Positions 1 through 11,595 of a stretch of DNA of 64,000 nt are shown one piece after another; position 1 is the stretch's first letter; every line of letters begins with the position of its first letter. A program made the position numbers and the translations under genes. This DNA is from Exophiala sp. HKRS030 (Eukaryota > Ascomycota > Eurotiomycetes > Chaetothyriales > Herpotrichiellaceae): contig JAHWDD010000003.1 in the NCBI GenBank assembly GCA_023897205.1, positions 5,459,665-5,523,664 on the forward strand. Reading direction: 5' to 3'. Below the pieces are notes generated by a model. The model ran no database searches and was not told where the DNA came from. It was given only the letters and a program-made list of their open reading frames with translations.

Positions 1-1
1 T

Positions 2-1975
2 GAAAGAGTGGCGAGATCAGTCTGTCGATTGCGGAAAACACTCTTTGATTTTACCACCTTCGTCCATCGGGATACTGCCGTGACTATGGAAGCCTCGACG
101 GAGCTTACACCTTATAGAGCAGCATTCACCGATGCATTGGGGCACTGTGCCTCACTGCTCCCTCTGATCGATGAGATCATCCGTGGTTGGGCATATCCAG
201 TGAATCCGAGTCCTGCGGACGCCATCTTCCAGACAACGTTAAGGAGGAATCGCGAGACCACGTGGCGTTTCGTTCAAGCTTCTGGCTGCGTCGCAAGAGC
301 TCTAGGAGGTCGTCTACAGACTGCTAGCTCGGGCCCTGACCCTCGCCTCTCCCTTTTTGACCAGATCAAGCCCGTGGTGCATGAAGGTAAGCACATAGAT
401 GACGAATCACGATTCTTCTATGATTTTCTGAAAGCCATCCTTCTGTGGTTGGAAGGAGGACAGGAAGCCGTTCTACAGGGCTTCAAGCGACCATTGAATG
501 TAAGTGGCGAAAGCCGCCGATTTCCACTTGATGCTAGAGAGACCGTCCATACCTTTGTCCCGGTATTGCAAAATTACCTTCTCGGCATTGCGAACGACGA
601 CCTTCCGATTGTTGACATTGACGCGAATCGATTTCAGAGAGACGACACCCGAGTCGTTTTCGAGAATCAGACGTCGGCGGTGCGAGCTTTTACAAGAGCT
701 TTGTCTGGAATCAAGCTTGAGGTAGCTCTTGGCAGCTCAGAAACGACCGAATCAGAGTCAAGTTCGAGCAGCACTAAACGTACCATGGACAAGGGGTCCG
801 CCATCCGGTTTTGGGGCGTCAAGGTTGGTAGATACTTGCTCATGCGGGCAGGCCAAAGAGTCAACTTTCAATTTGTTAATCGGGCCTTCGATGGTGTCAG
901 GTTACCTGATCTCACAGAGCTTGATGGTGAAGATATCTCAAATGAAAGCATCAATTTAAGGAGCCACGGATCGAGTATCGACGCCATTGACCTTATCATC
1001 ACGAATGCTACGGCAAATCCGCCGCATAATTATAGCAGTCTGGGTGATTCGCCATCACTGGTTTCAGATGCACAAAGTACGACTGGAAGATCATCCACAG
1101 TCGAAATGAGCCCTAGTACGCCTGTGACTCTAGATGTAGGAGTCGACAACTCGCACGAGGCCATGCGTGAGGATGATGACGACGACGACGACAGAACCGA
1201 ATCCGACTTAGAGCAGTCTTATGACGATGGTGATGATGATGACGACGATGACGACGACGACGATGATGATGATGATGACGACGACGATCTTGCAGTTGCT
1301 GCTGCAGAACGAATCCTTTTCCGTCGTAGGTCTTTGCACTCTAGACTTCGGGAACGCCACTCTGTGAATCTGGATGTGCCGTATTCTTCCCACACCAAAG
1401 TATATCAGGGTCACTGTAATGCGCGAACTGTCAAGGATGTCAACTATTTTGGACTCAATGATGAGTATGTTGTCAGTGGGTCTGATGATGGTCACTTCTT
1501 CATTTGGGATCGGAAGACGTGCAAGATTGTTAACATTCTGGAAGGGGACGAAGAAGTGGTCAATGTGGTACAAGGTCATCCTTACGAACCCATGATCGCC
1601 TGCAGTGGGATTGACAGTACTGTCAAGATCTTCGGTTCTGGCGGTGAAAGTCGTGATCGGGAAGCCGCTGAAAGAGGTATTGATATCGCAAACCCTGCGA
1701 TTGGGACTCGTCATTCACGTCTCGTCGATAGTTCCAGAGCTAACGCACGGACTGAACGTAACGAGAATCGTGAAGATGGAGATGCGACGCGAGCACATGC
1801 TTCTCAGACTACCAGGGGCCTCCGGAGCCGCAGGGCAATGCATCGCCTTCACGAAATCACACTGCAGAACGACGTGGACCGGAGGCGAAGCCTTGGTGAC
1901 ACATTTATTACGGTTGGTTCGATGGAAGAATTACTCACTCGTGCTTGGATCATGTCTGGTTTGCATATGGTCTGA
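2..1975 (+). CDS. WD40 repeat protein, DCAF6/DCAF8-like (5' end off window)
   Basis: The frame is open to the left edge, so this is the C-terminal part (about 657 residues) of a larger protein. Near the end is a WD40 pair with the motifs YVVSGSDDGHFFIWD and GIDSTVKIF, in the form seen in DDB1-CUL4 associated factors of the DCAF6/DCAF8/WDTC1 group. Those proteins act as substrate receptors of CUL4 ubiquitin ligases; that role is family knowledge and is inferred here. The N-terminal WD repeats would lie upstream of the window. A helical region (start to about residue 240) is followed by a Ser/Thr-rich linker and a long Asp run just before the last repeats. The tail carries the NDVDRR-type motif typical of fungal members. 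No intron is needed in the visible part. First ATG is at 86, but it is probably internal. Confidence 0.8.
   Translation, partial: ERVARSVCRLRKTLFDFTTFVHRDTAVTMEASTELTPYRAAFTDALGHCASLLPLIDEIIRGWAYPVNPSPADAIFQTTLRRNRETTWRFVQASGCVARALGGRLQTASSGPDPRLSLFDQIKPVVHEGKHIDDESRFFYDFLKAILLWLEGGQEAVLQGFKRPLNVSGESRRFPLDARETVHTFVPVLQNYLLGIANDDLPIVDIDANRFQRDDTRVVFENQTSAVRAFTRALSGIKLEVALGSSETTESESSSSSTKRTMDKGSAIRFWGVKVGRYLLMRAGQRVNFQFVNRAFDGVRLPDLTELDGEDISNESINLRSHGSSIDAIDLIITNATANPPHNYSSLGDSPSLVSDAQSTTGRSSTVEMSPSTPVTLDVGVDNSHEAMREDDDDDDDRTESDLEQSYDDGDDDDDDDDDDDDDDDDDDDLAVAAAERILFRRRSLHSRLRERHSVNLDVPYSSHTKVYQGHCNARTVKDVNYFGLNDEYVVSGSDDGHFFIWDRKTCKIVNILEGDEEVVNVVQGHPYEPMIACSGIDSTVKIFGSGGESRDREAAERGIDIANPAIGTRHSRLVDSSRANARTERNENREDGDATRAHASQTTRGLRSRRAMHRLHEITLQNDVDRRRSLGDTFITVGSMEELLTRAWIMSGLHMV
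1232..1288 (+). repeat. GAT/GAC trinucleotide tract encoding poly-Asp
   Basis: About 19 consecutive Asp codons, a mixture of GAT and GAC, lie in frame in the WD40 gene; a shorter Asp run precedes it near 1170. The codon mixture argues against a very recent pure triplet expansion. The encoded acidic loop sits between the linker and the last WD repeats. Confidence 0.9.
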
Positions 1976-3586
1976 CCAGCATAACTTAGTGGTGTGAAGG
2001 GATAAGATGCTGACATTGAAACAAACGTGCACCACAACAAGCTTGTTGAAGTTCTGATGGGTTTGCATAAACAGGACTTGGGACTGTTTTTGGCCACCAA
2101 AGAGTCGTGGTCGACAAACCTTCTGTAGGATAGCAGCCGACCTCATCAAATCCGATCGAGGAATTTACTAGTATTGGTGTAGTCCCCATGGTCATGTGAC
2201 ATGCATCAAGCACTGCCACTGATTATGGTACGTGAATAGGCACGACTGCTTTGTCACCTTAGTTCCATCGACAGAAGGTTTGATCTTCTAGGGCCATTGG
2301 CGATGATGACTATAGACAATGACGGCCTTTTGCCGAAATATCTGTCGACCATTTGTGGCCAATAATCCAAATCTAGAAGAGCGGCATTTCGTGCTATGAA
2401 GATAGTAAGGTGGTCTGATGGTGACTTCGACATCACGCGATGACAACGACTTTAATGTCTCCCAATTCCCGTCATTTCGCACATCGTAACACTATGCTGA
2501 AGGGACGTAGGGGCCAACTACCGGAATGGGAAGTCGTTAACCATCAATTGATACGCAAGGGAACGTCGATAGCCTATCCTTGTTGAATGTCTGGATTTGC
2601 AACAGTGGCGGGATGCAGAATCACGGTCATTATCTTTGAAAAGCGGCAAGTTGATGCCATGGTGTTTTCTCCACGGTTTCATCGAAGAAAGCTTCTGCTC
2701 TCCTCGTTTCACGCCGTCGATAGCCTGTGCTTAGTACAGAGGCGGAGTTCCGCACATTTGATACTCTAGAGTCTAGGGGAATCTTTGTAAAACTACCCTA
2801 GCACTTGTACCGATACAGAATCGAGATCTTGGGACTTCGGACCCCATTTGCTGGCTTGCTGACCTGGCCTGGCCTGGCTTGCTGACTTTATTGTCTTTAC
2901 CGATGACAAACACGCATACGGAATTGCAATTGCTCACAGAGTCGCCGGCGGACCTGGCCGGGGACGTCTTCTGGACGGCAAGGCTACAACAAAGGTTTCG
3001 TCCGAAGTCGCAAATACGAGGCAATGTAGTAGGTAGAGGGCCACCAAGAATTTCATTGAAAGTCTCGGCATTGGGTGTCAGCAACGATGTCTGATGTTCA
3101 TGTGTACATAAACAGAAACGTCTGACGGTGAATCTGACGTCAGCAACATCTCGACCAGGCTTGAGTCCATTGTCGTCTTCCTGAGACGCCCAGAGGACAT
3201 TTGACATTTGACAGTGCCAAGGCTTTCGGATATTGCCCCCATGTAAGCCGTCATTACAGTTTTGATACACACATCTAGTCGTTTGACGAAAATCCATTCT
3301 TTCCCACGGGACTTGGAACCCGGAATATGTTTTTTTATTTTCGCCTGGGAATTTTTCCAGCCTTGTCCTGAGGACACCGACACACAATAAGCACCAATCC
3401 CGACGTGAGCTTTGTTTCGCCAAACCCACACATCACCTTACAACCGTGCGCTCGTCAGCCATGCCGCCTCGGTAGATCCGCGGTGATAAGATCCAAACGT
3501 CACGGCTGGTTAGTGGAAGGGACACCGAGAGGGTCGCAGAGCACAAAGCCGCGGAATCGCAATTGGGCTCTTCGTATTCACGACTG
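1976..3586. other. Intergenic region, no gene seen
   Basis: Open frames on both strands are short or lack family resemblance and coding-like codon use. It should hold the 3' UTR of the WD40 gene and the promoter of the SET gene. A GCCTGGCCTGGCTTGCTGAC-type small direct repeat lies near 2855-2885. Confidence 0.5.
3135..3142. promoter_or_regulatory. TGACGTCA palindrome (CRE/ATF-type site)
   Basis: A perfect TGACGTCA lies about 450 bp upstream of the SET gene start. This is the consensus bound by ATF/CREB bZIP factors. Function is inferred from sequence alone. Confidence 0.3.
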
Positions 3587-5853
3587 ATGCAACCGGTACA
3601 GTCGTTAGTCAGTATGGCGGAAGCCGACACACGGCGTGCTGACCTAATCGACAACGACTGGCCAGGCCTGCCGCAGTATCTCGCGTCTGCTTTAGCAGCG
3701 TGCGCCTCGGCGGGGGGCCCTTTTGCTGGATCTGGAATTTCTCCCAGCCTGGACCCTGCACGAGATTCTACGTCGTCGTTAGAGTCGAGGTCGCGGTCGG
3801 AGTCTGCACCTGCTTCTGGAACTGAGTCAAGATCTGATTTGAGAAAGTGGGTTAACCGCATCAGGGAAAACCCCGTGTCTTTTGGTGATGTGCTTGTCGA
3901 CGTGCAGGATGCTATGGTCAGGGCTGTGCTGTTGCATGTTGCCAGATATGCCTTGACTGAGGACATGAAAAGGGTCGCTAGGCTGGTAGCCCGTGGCTTG
4001 GCGTACGCGGATTGTGCAGGTACTGGTGATGAGGTGGCGGATGGGGAAGCCGAGAATGGAATTGATGAGGAAGAGGATGATGCCGACGGCGAAGGCGATG
4101 AGGAAAGCGAGTTCGTATACGGTGTCCCTCTTTCGTTGGTCCTCGCGCGGGCAAAGGTCTACGAAGCACTCGGCTATGCGGAGTTGGCATTGGCCGATGC
4201 TTATGTCGTTTACACAATGGCAGATGCTGAGGTAGGCGACGGCGAGACGGATCTTGTCCCTGTCGATGTCGATGGCAAGCCAATTCGACAAGTTGGATCG
4301 AGTGAAAGTGATAGTGCTAAGGTAACCGAGGCAGAGCACCTGGGTTTAGACTGGTGGAAGGTCCTGTATGATGCCTTGTTGGTCATGACGAGGGCTATGG
4401 TCGTGTTGGGGTGTTTCGCCGACGCGAAATCATTCATAGAAAGGTTGGTTCTGGCTAAGGCCGGGATGACTAGCGACGATTTTGAAACTTCTGGCTGCGA
4501 GGATCCGGTCCAGGCTAGTGGGCAGATTGAGGATCAAAGTAAACAAGCCATCCGAGATGATCTGGTAAAGGGCGGATCACGGGACTTCAACGGTAGGTTC
4601 GCGGCAGTCGTGGAGGGGATTCTCTTTGAACGACACAACGTGGCTATGCCCATGTTCGGCTGGTCTCAAAGACTGGTGTATCCGTGGAGTGAACACGAGC
4701 CCAACCGAATGGAAGTAGATAGTCTTGCTGAGATCAACGAGCACTTATCAGTTGCAGCGCCAAAATTGGAGGTCAGGAAGTCGATATTGCCGTCACTCAC
4801 CCAAGGCAGCGCGACGACACATGATGCATTGAGGGAGGAACAAGAGGTATCAGCACAGCTTGGTCTGTATGCCAAAGAGAATCTTACAAAAGGTCAGATC
4901 ATCTTGGAAGAACGATCAGCTTTGACGGCGATCCGACCACACGGAGCGGCACTCTGCGATGCGTGTGCGGCAGATCTCGAGACGATAGCCAAAGAACAAC
5001 AACGACATTGTGTGGGATGTGACAGACCTTACTGTTCTGAAGCATGCCACGAGGCGGCGAAGACCAAATATCATGCCCAGAACACGAATGACGAAGAGAA
5101 CGAAGAAGGGTATCCACCAGCAGAAACACCATTCTGCCCGGGTCCCTCGGGGATTGATGATTTGCATACTTTGGGACGGGCAGAGAGTTCTATAACACCA
5201 GAATGGGATTTGTATTTTCTATTGTTGTCGCGGAGCCTACAAATGGCGGTGACGCAGGATATGCATCCGTTGGATCTGTTTGAGATCAAATACCTGTGGG
5301 GGATTTCTCGCCTACACCGGAGCTCATCAAAACAACAGTCCAGGAAACACCCAAGACTTTACCTTACAGCTTCCGACATCATGTTGAGCTACCTGCCCAA
5401 TGGTTCGAAGTGCTGATGCATTCACGGCGGAACTGCCAGCCATACAGTGAAGAGTGGCTAGAGAGATACGACTGGTGGATTATACAGACATTGTTCGCCA
5501 AGTTCCGTGGCGTCGCGGATGCTCAACAGTCGACCTGGACGGGGAAGCCGGAAGTCGCGGCTGTACATCCTCTATGGTGTCTGGCCAATCACAGTTGCGA
5601 TCCGAACGTGACGTGGAAGCCTTTGGGAGTGAGGAACTTGACGGTAGTAGAAGAACGTCTGAGCGACAAGGATGTCGGCTCGGCTCCTTGGAACGGGATC
5701 AAAGAAGGTGAGGAGATTTGGAACCACTACACAGACGTTTCGGAGAAGGACTTTCGGGAAAGGAGAGCCAGGCTAAAGGCTGTTCTTGGTGGTGATTGTA
5801 TGTGCGAGAGATGTATGAGGGAAGCACGGAGAGCTGAGGTTGCGAAGGAATGA
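3587..5853 (+). CDS. SET and MYND-finger protein (SMYD-like), one-base frameshift
   Basis: Probable lysine methyltransferase or SET-family regulator. With one base restored it is 755 aa. An acidic segment (about residues 155-180) is followed by a helical TPR-like part. The split SET domain begins near GLYAKENLTKGQIILEE (about 425). A MYND-type Zn finger follows with CDAC, CVGC and YCSEAC (about 455-485). The SET signature NHSCDPNV is at about 668, a HYT motif at about 715, and a post-SET cysteine cluster CMCERC at about 740. The frame changes by -1 at the G5 run 5298-5302; a sixth G restores LWGDF and joins both halves. The substrate cannot be told. ATG 3587 was chosen; ATG 3614 is an alternative. 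No intron seen. Confidence 0.85.
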
Positions 5854-6992
5854 GATGAGGGACTGTCAGCAGCAAGAACAGAAGTGGTACACGGTATCTC
5901 TGTCATCGCACCTCAGAGGTAGTCAAAGTGACTAGGTCAAAGGCATGGAGACACAATCTTGCTCTCCGGAAGGGTTCAGCCTTGTACTCTGCCAATACCT
6001 CTCGAATTGACCCAAGTGTCGTATTCTGATATCGCTTTCTCCGTAGGGGAGAGTGCGAGAATGTGCAAATATATCGAGGCTGGAAATCCAGTAGTGCACT
6101 ATCGCAGGCGTCTGCCTGGCCGAGTCCGCCCGTTGATGCTAACATCGAGGCTGAGTGAATTCTGAATTCTGAATCTGATATGTTATGTAGAGTGACATCA
6201 TCGTGCCAAGAGTTTCAAAGCCACAAACGCTGATGGTCAAATTTCCAAGTGCGTGCCTGCCCGGGGAGGAATCAGGACCAAAAGTTCTTGGCTGGGCGGC
6301 AGAATCGTTCCAAAATAGCAATTTCTAACGTGACTTGCACCTGACCTGAGTTTCCGCTTCTTCTTAATTCCAGGTGATCATTGCCTCGTGAGTCTTGACT
6401 GGTCGTCCGCAGAGGTTTGTCTCTTTGCCAAGTTGCTTAACCTTGCTCGTTTCATCATCCTTGAACTTCAGTGACCACACAAGTCCAAGATTTCCAGAGG
6501 GCCGAAACTGTGATTCTTCGACCTAGGTATGTAAATACCTAGTACATTTCCTCCAGTGGCTGCCTCGTCTGCCCTGGTAGGTGCCTGGCAATGCCTCTCA
6601 GTCCTTGTTTTGGCCAACAAGAGAGTGACAAGAGTGGCTTTGCTCTGTCTACACGGCAGTCCCGCCCTTTACCAGCTCATCATGAGCCTCTGACGTTTTC
6701 CACTTGGCTCTTTATTCTGTCGACGCTGATGTTACCGAGTACTTACTTCTCATTGACTCCTCCCAATCTAAATTGTGATACAAGGTAGGTGTGACTTCCG
6801 TTGCTGTTTACAGTGTCACTTCACAAGGTCAGGCAGTACCGAGTAGGTGCACCTCGCCCTATCACCAAGATTTCATTTCCTTCCCTGCCTACCTACATAC
6901 GAGTCGCATTATCCCTACGACCGTCGCATTCTAAAGCCTGCTACTCCATCTTCAATATCAGCATCACTTGAGCTGGACTCCACTCTTCCATT
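5854..6992. other. Intergenic region, no gene seen
   Basis: 3' flank of the SET gene and promoter/leader of the PAP2 gene. The 6350-6990 part is pyrimidine-rich as in fungal leaders. Short open frames here show no family resemblance. Confidence 0.5.
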
Positions 6993-8155
6993 ATGGAACA
7001 ATATCCCAAAACCCAACCAACCTCAACCATCCCTTCTCCTCCCTCTAGGTCGCGCTTTCAAGCCATTACGACTCTCAAACCCGACAGGACCACGTTCCCA
7101 CGACTTGGGCGCAATATCAAATTCTTCTTCTTCGATAGCTGGTTCGATGTTCTATGTATCCTCGCCATTGCTGGCGTTGCGGGCGCTGTACGTATCTGAT
7201 CACACTCTCCCTGAGGTCCTTGGACAACAAGAAATCCCTACTAACCCGAATGCAGATCTGGGTAGTAGAGGCACGCCCAAATCGCTTGTTCCCTCTCCTC
7301 AGTCCTGATGGAACAACCTACGCCCCTGAGATTTCCTATCCATACATGACCAACACCTTCTCAAGCCTTACCGCCGGACTTATATGTGGTTTTATTCCCA
7401 TCGGTGTGATCCTCTTGACCCAGCTGTTCACACGTTCCTTTGCCGATGCCTCTTCTGGCATCCTTGGCTTGCTCTACAGTCTTGCTACAGGAACTTGTTT
7501 TCAAGTCATACTGAAGAAGTCCATCGGCGGACTACGACCGCATTTTCTCGCCGTTTGTCAACCTGTGATTCCCGACGGTGTTATTGGTCAAGGATTCAAC
7601 GGAATACTGTACAGTGTGGATCAAGTGTGCACAGGCGATCGCGATGAGATCAATAATGCATTGCAGTCGTTTCCATCAGGCCATTCCGAGATTGCTTTTG
7701 CTGGGTTGGGATATCTAGCCATCTACCTCTTCGCACATTTGAGAATTGCAGATCGCTACAGGTTGGAACGAACAGGATATTGGCGCATGTTAATCGTCAT
7801 GATGCCCCTCCTGCTCGCGACTTATATCGCCTGTACCTTGGTGCTGAGATATCACCATCACGCGACCGACTGCTTCTTCGGCGCCATGATCGGCATTGTC
7901 ACGTCTGTGCTTGGATACAGGTCCGGATATCGGAGTTTGTTCGACGGAGCCACGAATTACAAACCTCGCCTCGGAAGGCGCATGAAGCGAGAAATGGACA
8001 AGCTAGAATCAGAAGTTGACGGAAGCAGGGGAAGGAGTGGGAGTGGAGCTAACGACCTCGAGACGGGCCTTCCCACGACAAGAGGACGTGAACCATATCC
8101 CGTGGATCAATATGGTCGGCGAAGTCACAGTGGTGGGCAAACTTTGCACGGCTAA
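6993..8155 (+). CDS. PAP2-family lipid phosphate phosphatase (DPP1/LPP-like)
   Basis: Integral membrane phosphatase of the PAP2 superfamily; in fungi these dephosphorylate diacylglycerol pyrophosphate, phosphatidate and related lipids in vacuolar or ER membranes (family knowledge). Two exons, 6993-7187 and 7256-8155, give 364 aa. The 68-nt intron has donor GTACGT, a CTAAC branch site and acceptor TGCAG. The three PAP2 signature motifs are visible: KKSIGGLRP, then FPSGHSE, then a YHHHATD motif holding the catalytic His and Asp. About six hydrophobic segments surround them. The C-terminal 60 residues are polar and charged, probably cytosolic. The first exon carries a FFFFDSWFDVLC segment leading into the first membrane helix. 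Confidence 0.92.
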
Positions 8156-9140
8156 GACAAGACATCAAGTCGCCTGTTGATCAATATCTGTTCAATGCCC
8201 ATTATTTATTGTTGTCCACTATAGGACTTTGACCATGTTAATACTGTTGACGATTCAGGGTTTACTCAGCGTCGGCGTTAGGGCTCCACGACACGTCCGT
8301 CCTCATGCCAGAAGGTGGCTTGACGCGTGTGCGTACTGCAGTGCTGTAGAATGATAGTATTTCACAGGCATTGATATCATGCATGTATCAAACGAGTTTG
8401 AAGTTTCTTCGGTCTGAACGGCGTCAAAGAATCGTAGCATCAGACGTTAGTAGCCTCGTGGATTGGGAAAGTCTCCGAGACGAAACCATGTACGTGGCCG
8501 TGCTTCCAATCGAGGGTCATACACCCAGGTAAGTAAACGTGGCGGAGTTTGTAACGAACTCATGTGTATTTATGAGTGAATGTAGTCTTTGTGGTAGTAA
8601 TACATGCATGCAACAAACTCGCGTCGGTCGAACTTTTCTTCTTGTCCCTTTCATTCCATCCATTCCTTGACTATCTTCTTCGTTGTCGTCATCGTCCTCC
8701 TCCTCCGCATGCTCGCTCGTCAATTCTATCCAGCTTATCGTAAATGTTCGTTGTCGTTAGTCGTCCTCGTCTTCGTCCTCGTCCATGCCCTCGTCCACCA
8801 GAACGACGATCTGTTGACCAGGCCTGCTGTGTCAGTCAGGAACGAGGAGCATCCAGTTCATTGGTTGGACCTCCAAATCTCCCTCCCTCTCCGCCCAGTA
8901 AACGGGAACTTGTGTCGAGTTTGTCGTCCTCTATGCAATGGATATCTGCCAGGTTCACTCTTCCTCGCTCATTTTTGCTCATGATCAAGTTTGAAAGATT
9001 CTTGGTCTACGTTCCAGCTAGGCGATCCTGGTTGGATGTCGCACAGTCAGTGGCTCTTCCATTGTCGCATTATCGACACGTGACTCGGCGACTTCTGGTT
9101 GGTGGAAATCGCAGCATCGTCTTTTGTTCCTTTTGTTTTA
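8156..9140. other. Convergent intergenic region, no gene seen
   Basis: This lies between the 3' ends of the PAP2 gene (+) and BUB2 (-). A C/T-rich stretch with repeated CGTCCTC words is at about 8690-8800. No frame is supported as a gene on either strand. Confidence 0.5.
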
Positions 9141-10502
9141 TCATGAAACATCCCTTGCGTGAACAACGACATCTCGATAGAGTTCCTCGGGCATTTCTCT
9201 CACAATGTAAACTGTCATCTTGATGACTTCATCGGCATTCAAGTTAGGAAAACTCCTCAACATCTTGGCCGGGCTCGGGTGGTCTTGCAGTTTGTCCTTG
9301 AGCAACAGTAACTGCGCCACCACACAAATGACGTTCAAGTGAACCCCGAAGGCGAATAGAAAGTCCCATAGTTTCAATACTTCAGGTAACGGTGGTGTAC
9401 AGGCGCAGAGTGTAAGCACTGAAGGGAAGGCGTAGATTCTTGCAGGTAGGTTCTTGCTCAGGAGGAAGGATGACAACTTCGGATTCATGTGTGCGAGAAT
9501 TCGATCGATGAGGTCCACACCCTTATGGACGCCAGACATGGTTGGTGAGATGTAAGCAGGAAGATGCTCGGTCAAGATACAAGTTGATAAGGCGAACGCT
9601 TGGGCTTCCGATCGAGAGGCATAGAGTAATGGTGCGGAAAGGACATTGACTCCCTGAAGATAGGTGGACTGAATGTACTTTTGGGCAAATGGTGTAGGAG
9701 GGTCTGCCGTCTGTTCATCGTGAATGCGCCAAGCTGTTGCATTGAGGAGTCTGGTCAGGCTGGCATCTGTAACCCTCCTCTTGAACAATGTGTCTGTGGC
9801 TAGTGTACGGAAGACATCGTTTGAGATCTTCTCGTAGGCAGGACTTCGACCGCGATGGACCAGATTGAGGTATGTCTCTGTTGGTAAAGGCGGGATATTC
9901 AACAAGGTCAACCACAAATAGATTCGATAGTCCGACATGCCTTCTTTGGTCGCTGTCACTCCACTGGTCAAGATGGAATGTCGCAGGAGAGAAAGAGCCG
10001 ATGCAGGTGATGTTCCAGGTGGAGGACCATCGCGGAGAGTCATCTCCAGGCTGGATTTCCGAGCATGGTTGACAAAGTGATTGGAGACGGGGTTTGAGCC
10101 AGATGAAGGATCGACCGGCGTTTTACGAGTGCGAGGGACGTATGGTAAGGGAGCGTCGCTATTTGCCCGGGCTCTCGACGCAGATGTCGCAGCTGTCAGT
10201 GTGCTGGTAGTTGGTTGAAGTGATGGTGGTGGGATGAGTTGTTCTCGTGATGGTCTCGTAGTGATTCCCGAACGAGGTGGTCTTAAGTTGGAAGCTTGCG
10301 TGCCCATGGCTGAGGTAGACGAGAGTTGATTGTGTGATTGTAGTCGTCGCAGACCACGAGATTTTTCTGTCATGGACCCAGTGTTTGAAGCATTCGTGTT
10401 CTTCTCTGGTGAATCAGGTAACCTAATGGAGGATGGATCTGGTGAGGGAAGAAGAGCATGTCGACTCGCGACTTTGTGAGGAGATATGGAGGTCATAGTC
10501 AT
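9141..10502 (-). CDS. BUB2: BUB2/Cdc16 TBC-domain GAP
   Basis: Subunit of the two-component GAP (with Bfa1/Byr4) that holds Tem1/Spg1 inactive at spindle pole bodies and so restrains mitotic exit or septation (family knowledge). From ATG 10502 it is 453 aa. Residues 1-180 are low-complexity and Ser/Thr/Pro-rich. The TBC domain follows with the IxxDxxR finger as ISNDVFR (226-232) and the YxQ finger as YLQ (281-283). The stretches YAFPSVLTLCACTPPL and LWDFLFAFGVHLN are diagnostic for Bub2. The N-terminus is uncertain: an upstream ATG at 10737 with a good context (CCCAATGG) opens a different frame that overlaps this one, and no clear splice joins them. The N-terminal extension is longer than in yeast. 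Confidence 0.9.
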   Translation of the reverse strand: MTMTSISPHKVASRHALLPSPDPSSIRLPDSPEKNTNASNTGSMTEKSRGLRRLQSHNQLSSTSAMGTQASNLRPPRSGITTRPSREQLIPPPSLQPTTSTLTAATSASRARANSDAPLPYVPRTRKTPVDPSSGSNPVSNHFVNHARKSSLEMTLRDGPPPGTSPASALSLLRHSILTSGVTATKEGMSDYRIYLWLTLLNIPPLPTETYLNLVHRGRSPAYEKISNDVFRTLATDTLFKRRVTDASLTRLLNATAWRIHDEQTADPPTPFAQKYIQSTYLQGVNVLSAPLLYASRSEAQAFALSTCILTEHLPAYISPTMSGVHKGVDLIDRILAHMNPKLSSFLLSKNLPARIYAFPSVLTLCACTPPLPEVLKLWDFLFAFGVHLNVICVVAQLLLLKDKLQDHPSPAKMLRSFPNLNADEVIKMTVYIVREMPEELYRDVVVHARDVS

Positions 10503-11595
10503 GATGAGGCACAAGGCCGTCAGGTGCGGCAGAACCAAGCAGGGAAGACGCGTTGGAGGAATCGGGGTGAGATGAGATTTCTTGGTGAATGAACGAATTG
10601 AGCTTGATCAACAATACGATGAAGGTTTCGAAGCGTGGCACTGCGTGGGTGCGGAGGAGGACGTGGACGCGAATCTTGCCAACCAGTTCCACGAGGGCTG
10701 AAGTGGGTTTGCGGGCAAGGGCAATACTAGGCGCCATTGGGTAGTCTGAAGCCCTGGACCAGATCCTCGTCTTACCTAAAATCCTAGGCGCGACTCATAG
10801 TTAGCCTCTGAGTTTGTCGCAGGCCCAGCCCCGCCACCCATCATCATCAGGATGGCCACAGCATTGAACTCTCGGAGGAGAAAGCGGCAACATGGTGCGA
10901 CGGTATAAAAGAAGAATAGATACACAGGTAGCAGATATGACTGTGATGATCGCTGATTCACTGGCTGTGTCCAATGTTTAATGCAAGGTATAACTGACTA
11001 GAGGTTCCGGTGATCATCTCCGTCGTGGTCAATATTGCCTATCTTGTGGCCAGTATCCCGACGTTTGAGGACGATGGCGTGAGGCCAACCAAGGTTGCTA
11101 GGCACCCGCTAGGCACCTCCAGGAGCAGTTTAGTTAAGCTTGAATTATGGGGTTGAGGGGCAAACTTTCACCCAAAGTGCTAAAGCCTACTCCGTAAAGC
11201 CCAACCACTCGCTTCTGGGCCCCTTGAGCCAATGGCGCCATCATTGCAGCTATCCCAACCGCCAGCATTCTTTCAGTAAGGGCCATTTGTAGCTCATGAG
11301 CCACTAAGTCGGTGACCCTCGGCACAACTGGAATGATGATAACGATGATGAATGCCCCTGTTGTTGTTGCTGCTGATCATGCTTGCCGACGGTATCACAG
11401 TGCCACGAGTGCCTATCTCCAGGTACCCCTCCCTCCGCTTCACCGCACTTCAACCTCTGTTCGCCTTAATTTCTTCCAGAGGATATATTGTTTTAAAGAA
11501 ATTCTTTTTTCTCAAGGCATGATTTAAAAGATATAGACATCATTTCCAGGTGCAAATTTCAAAGTCATTAGAACCCCTGCAGCAGGTCGGTGAGT
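10503..11595. other. Divergent intergenic region between BUB2 and the MATE gene
   Basis: Presumed promoters for both genes. It contains a 104-codon minus-strand open frame (10423-10737) that overlaps the BUB2 start and has a strong start context. Otherwise I see no gene. Confidence 0.4.

Noticed and set aside
2773..3429. 218-codon minus-strand open frame upstream of the SET gene
   Set aside because: No family resemblance, codon use unlike the neighbours, and overlapping frames on the same strand; likely chance.
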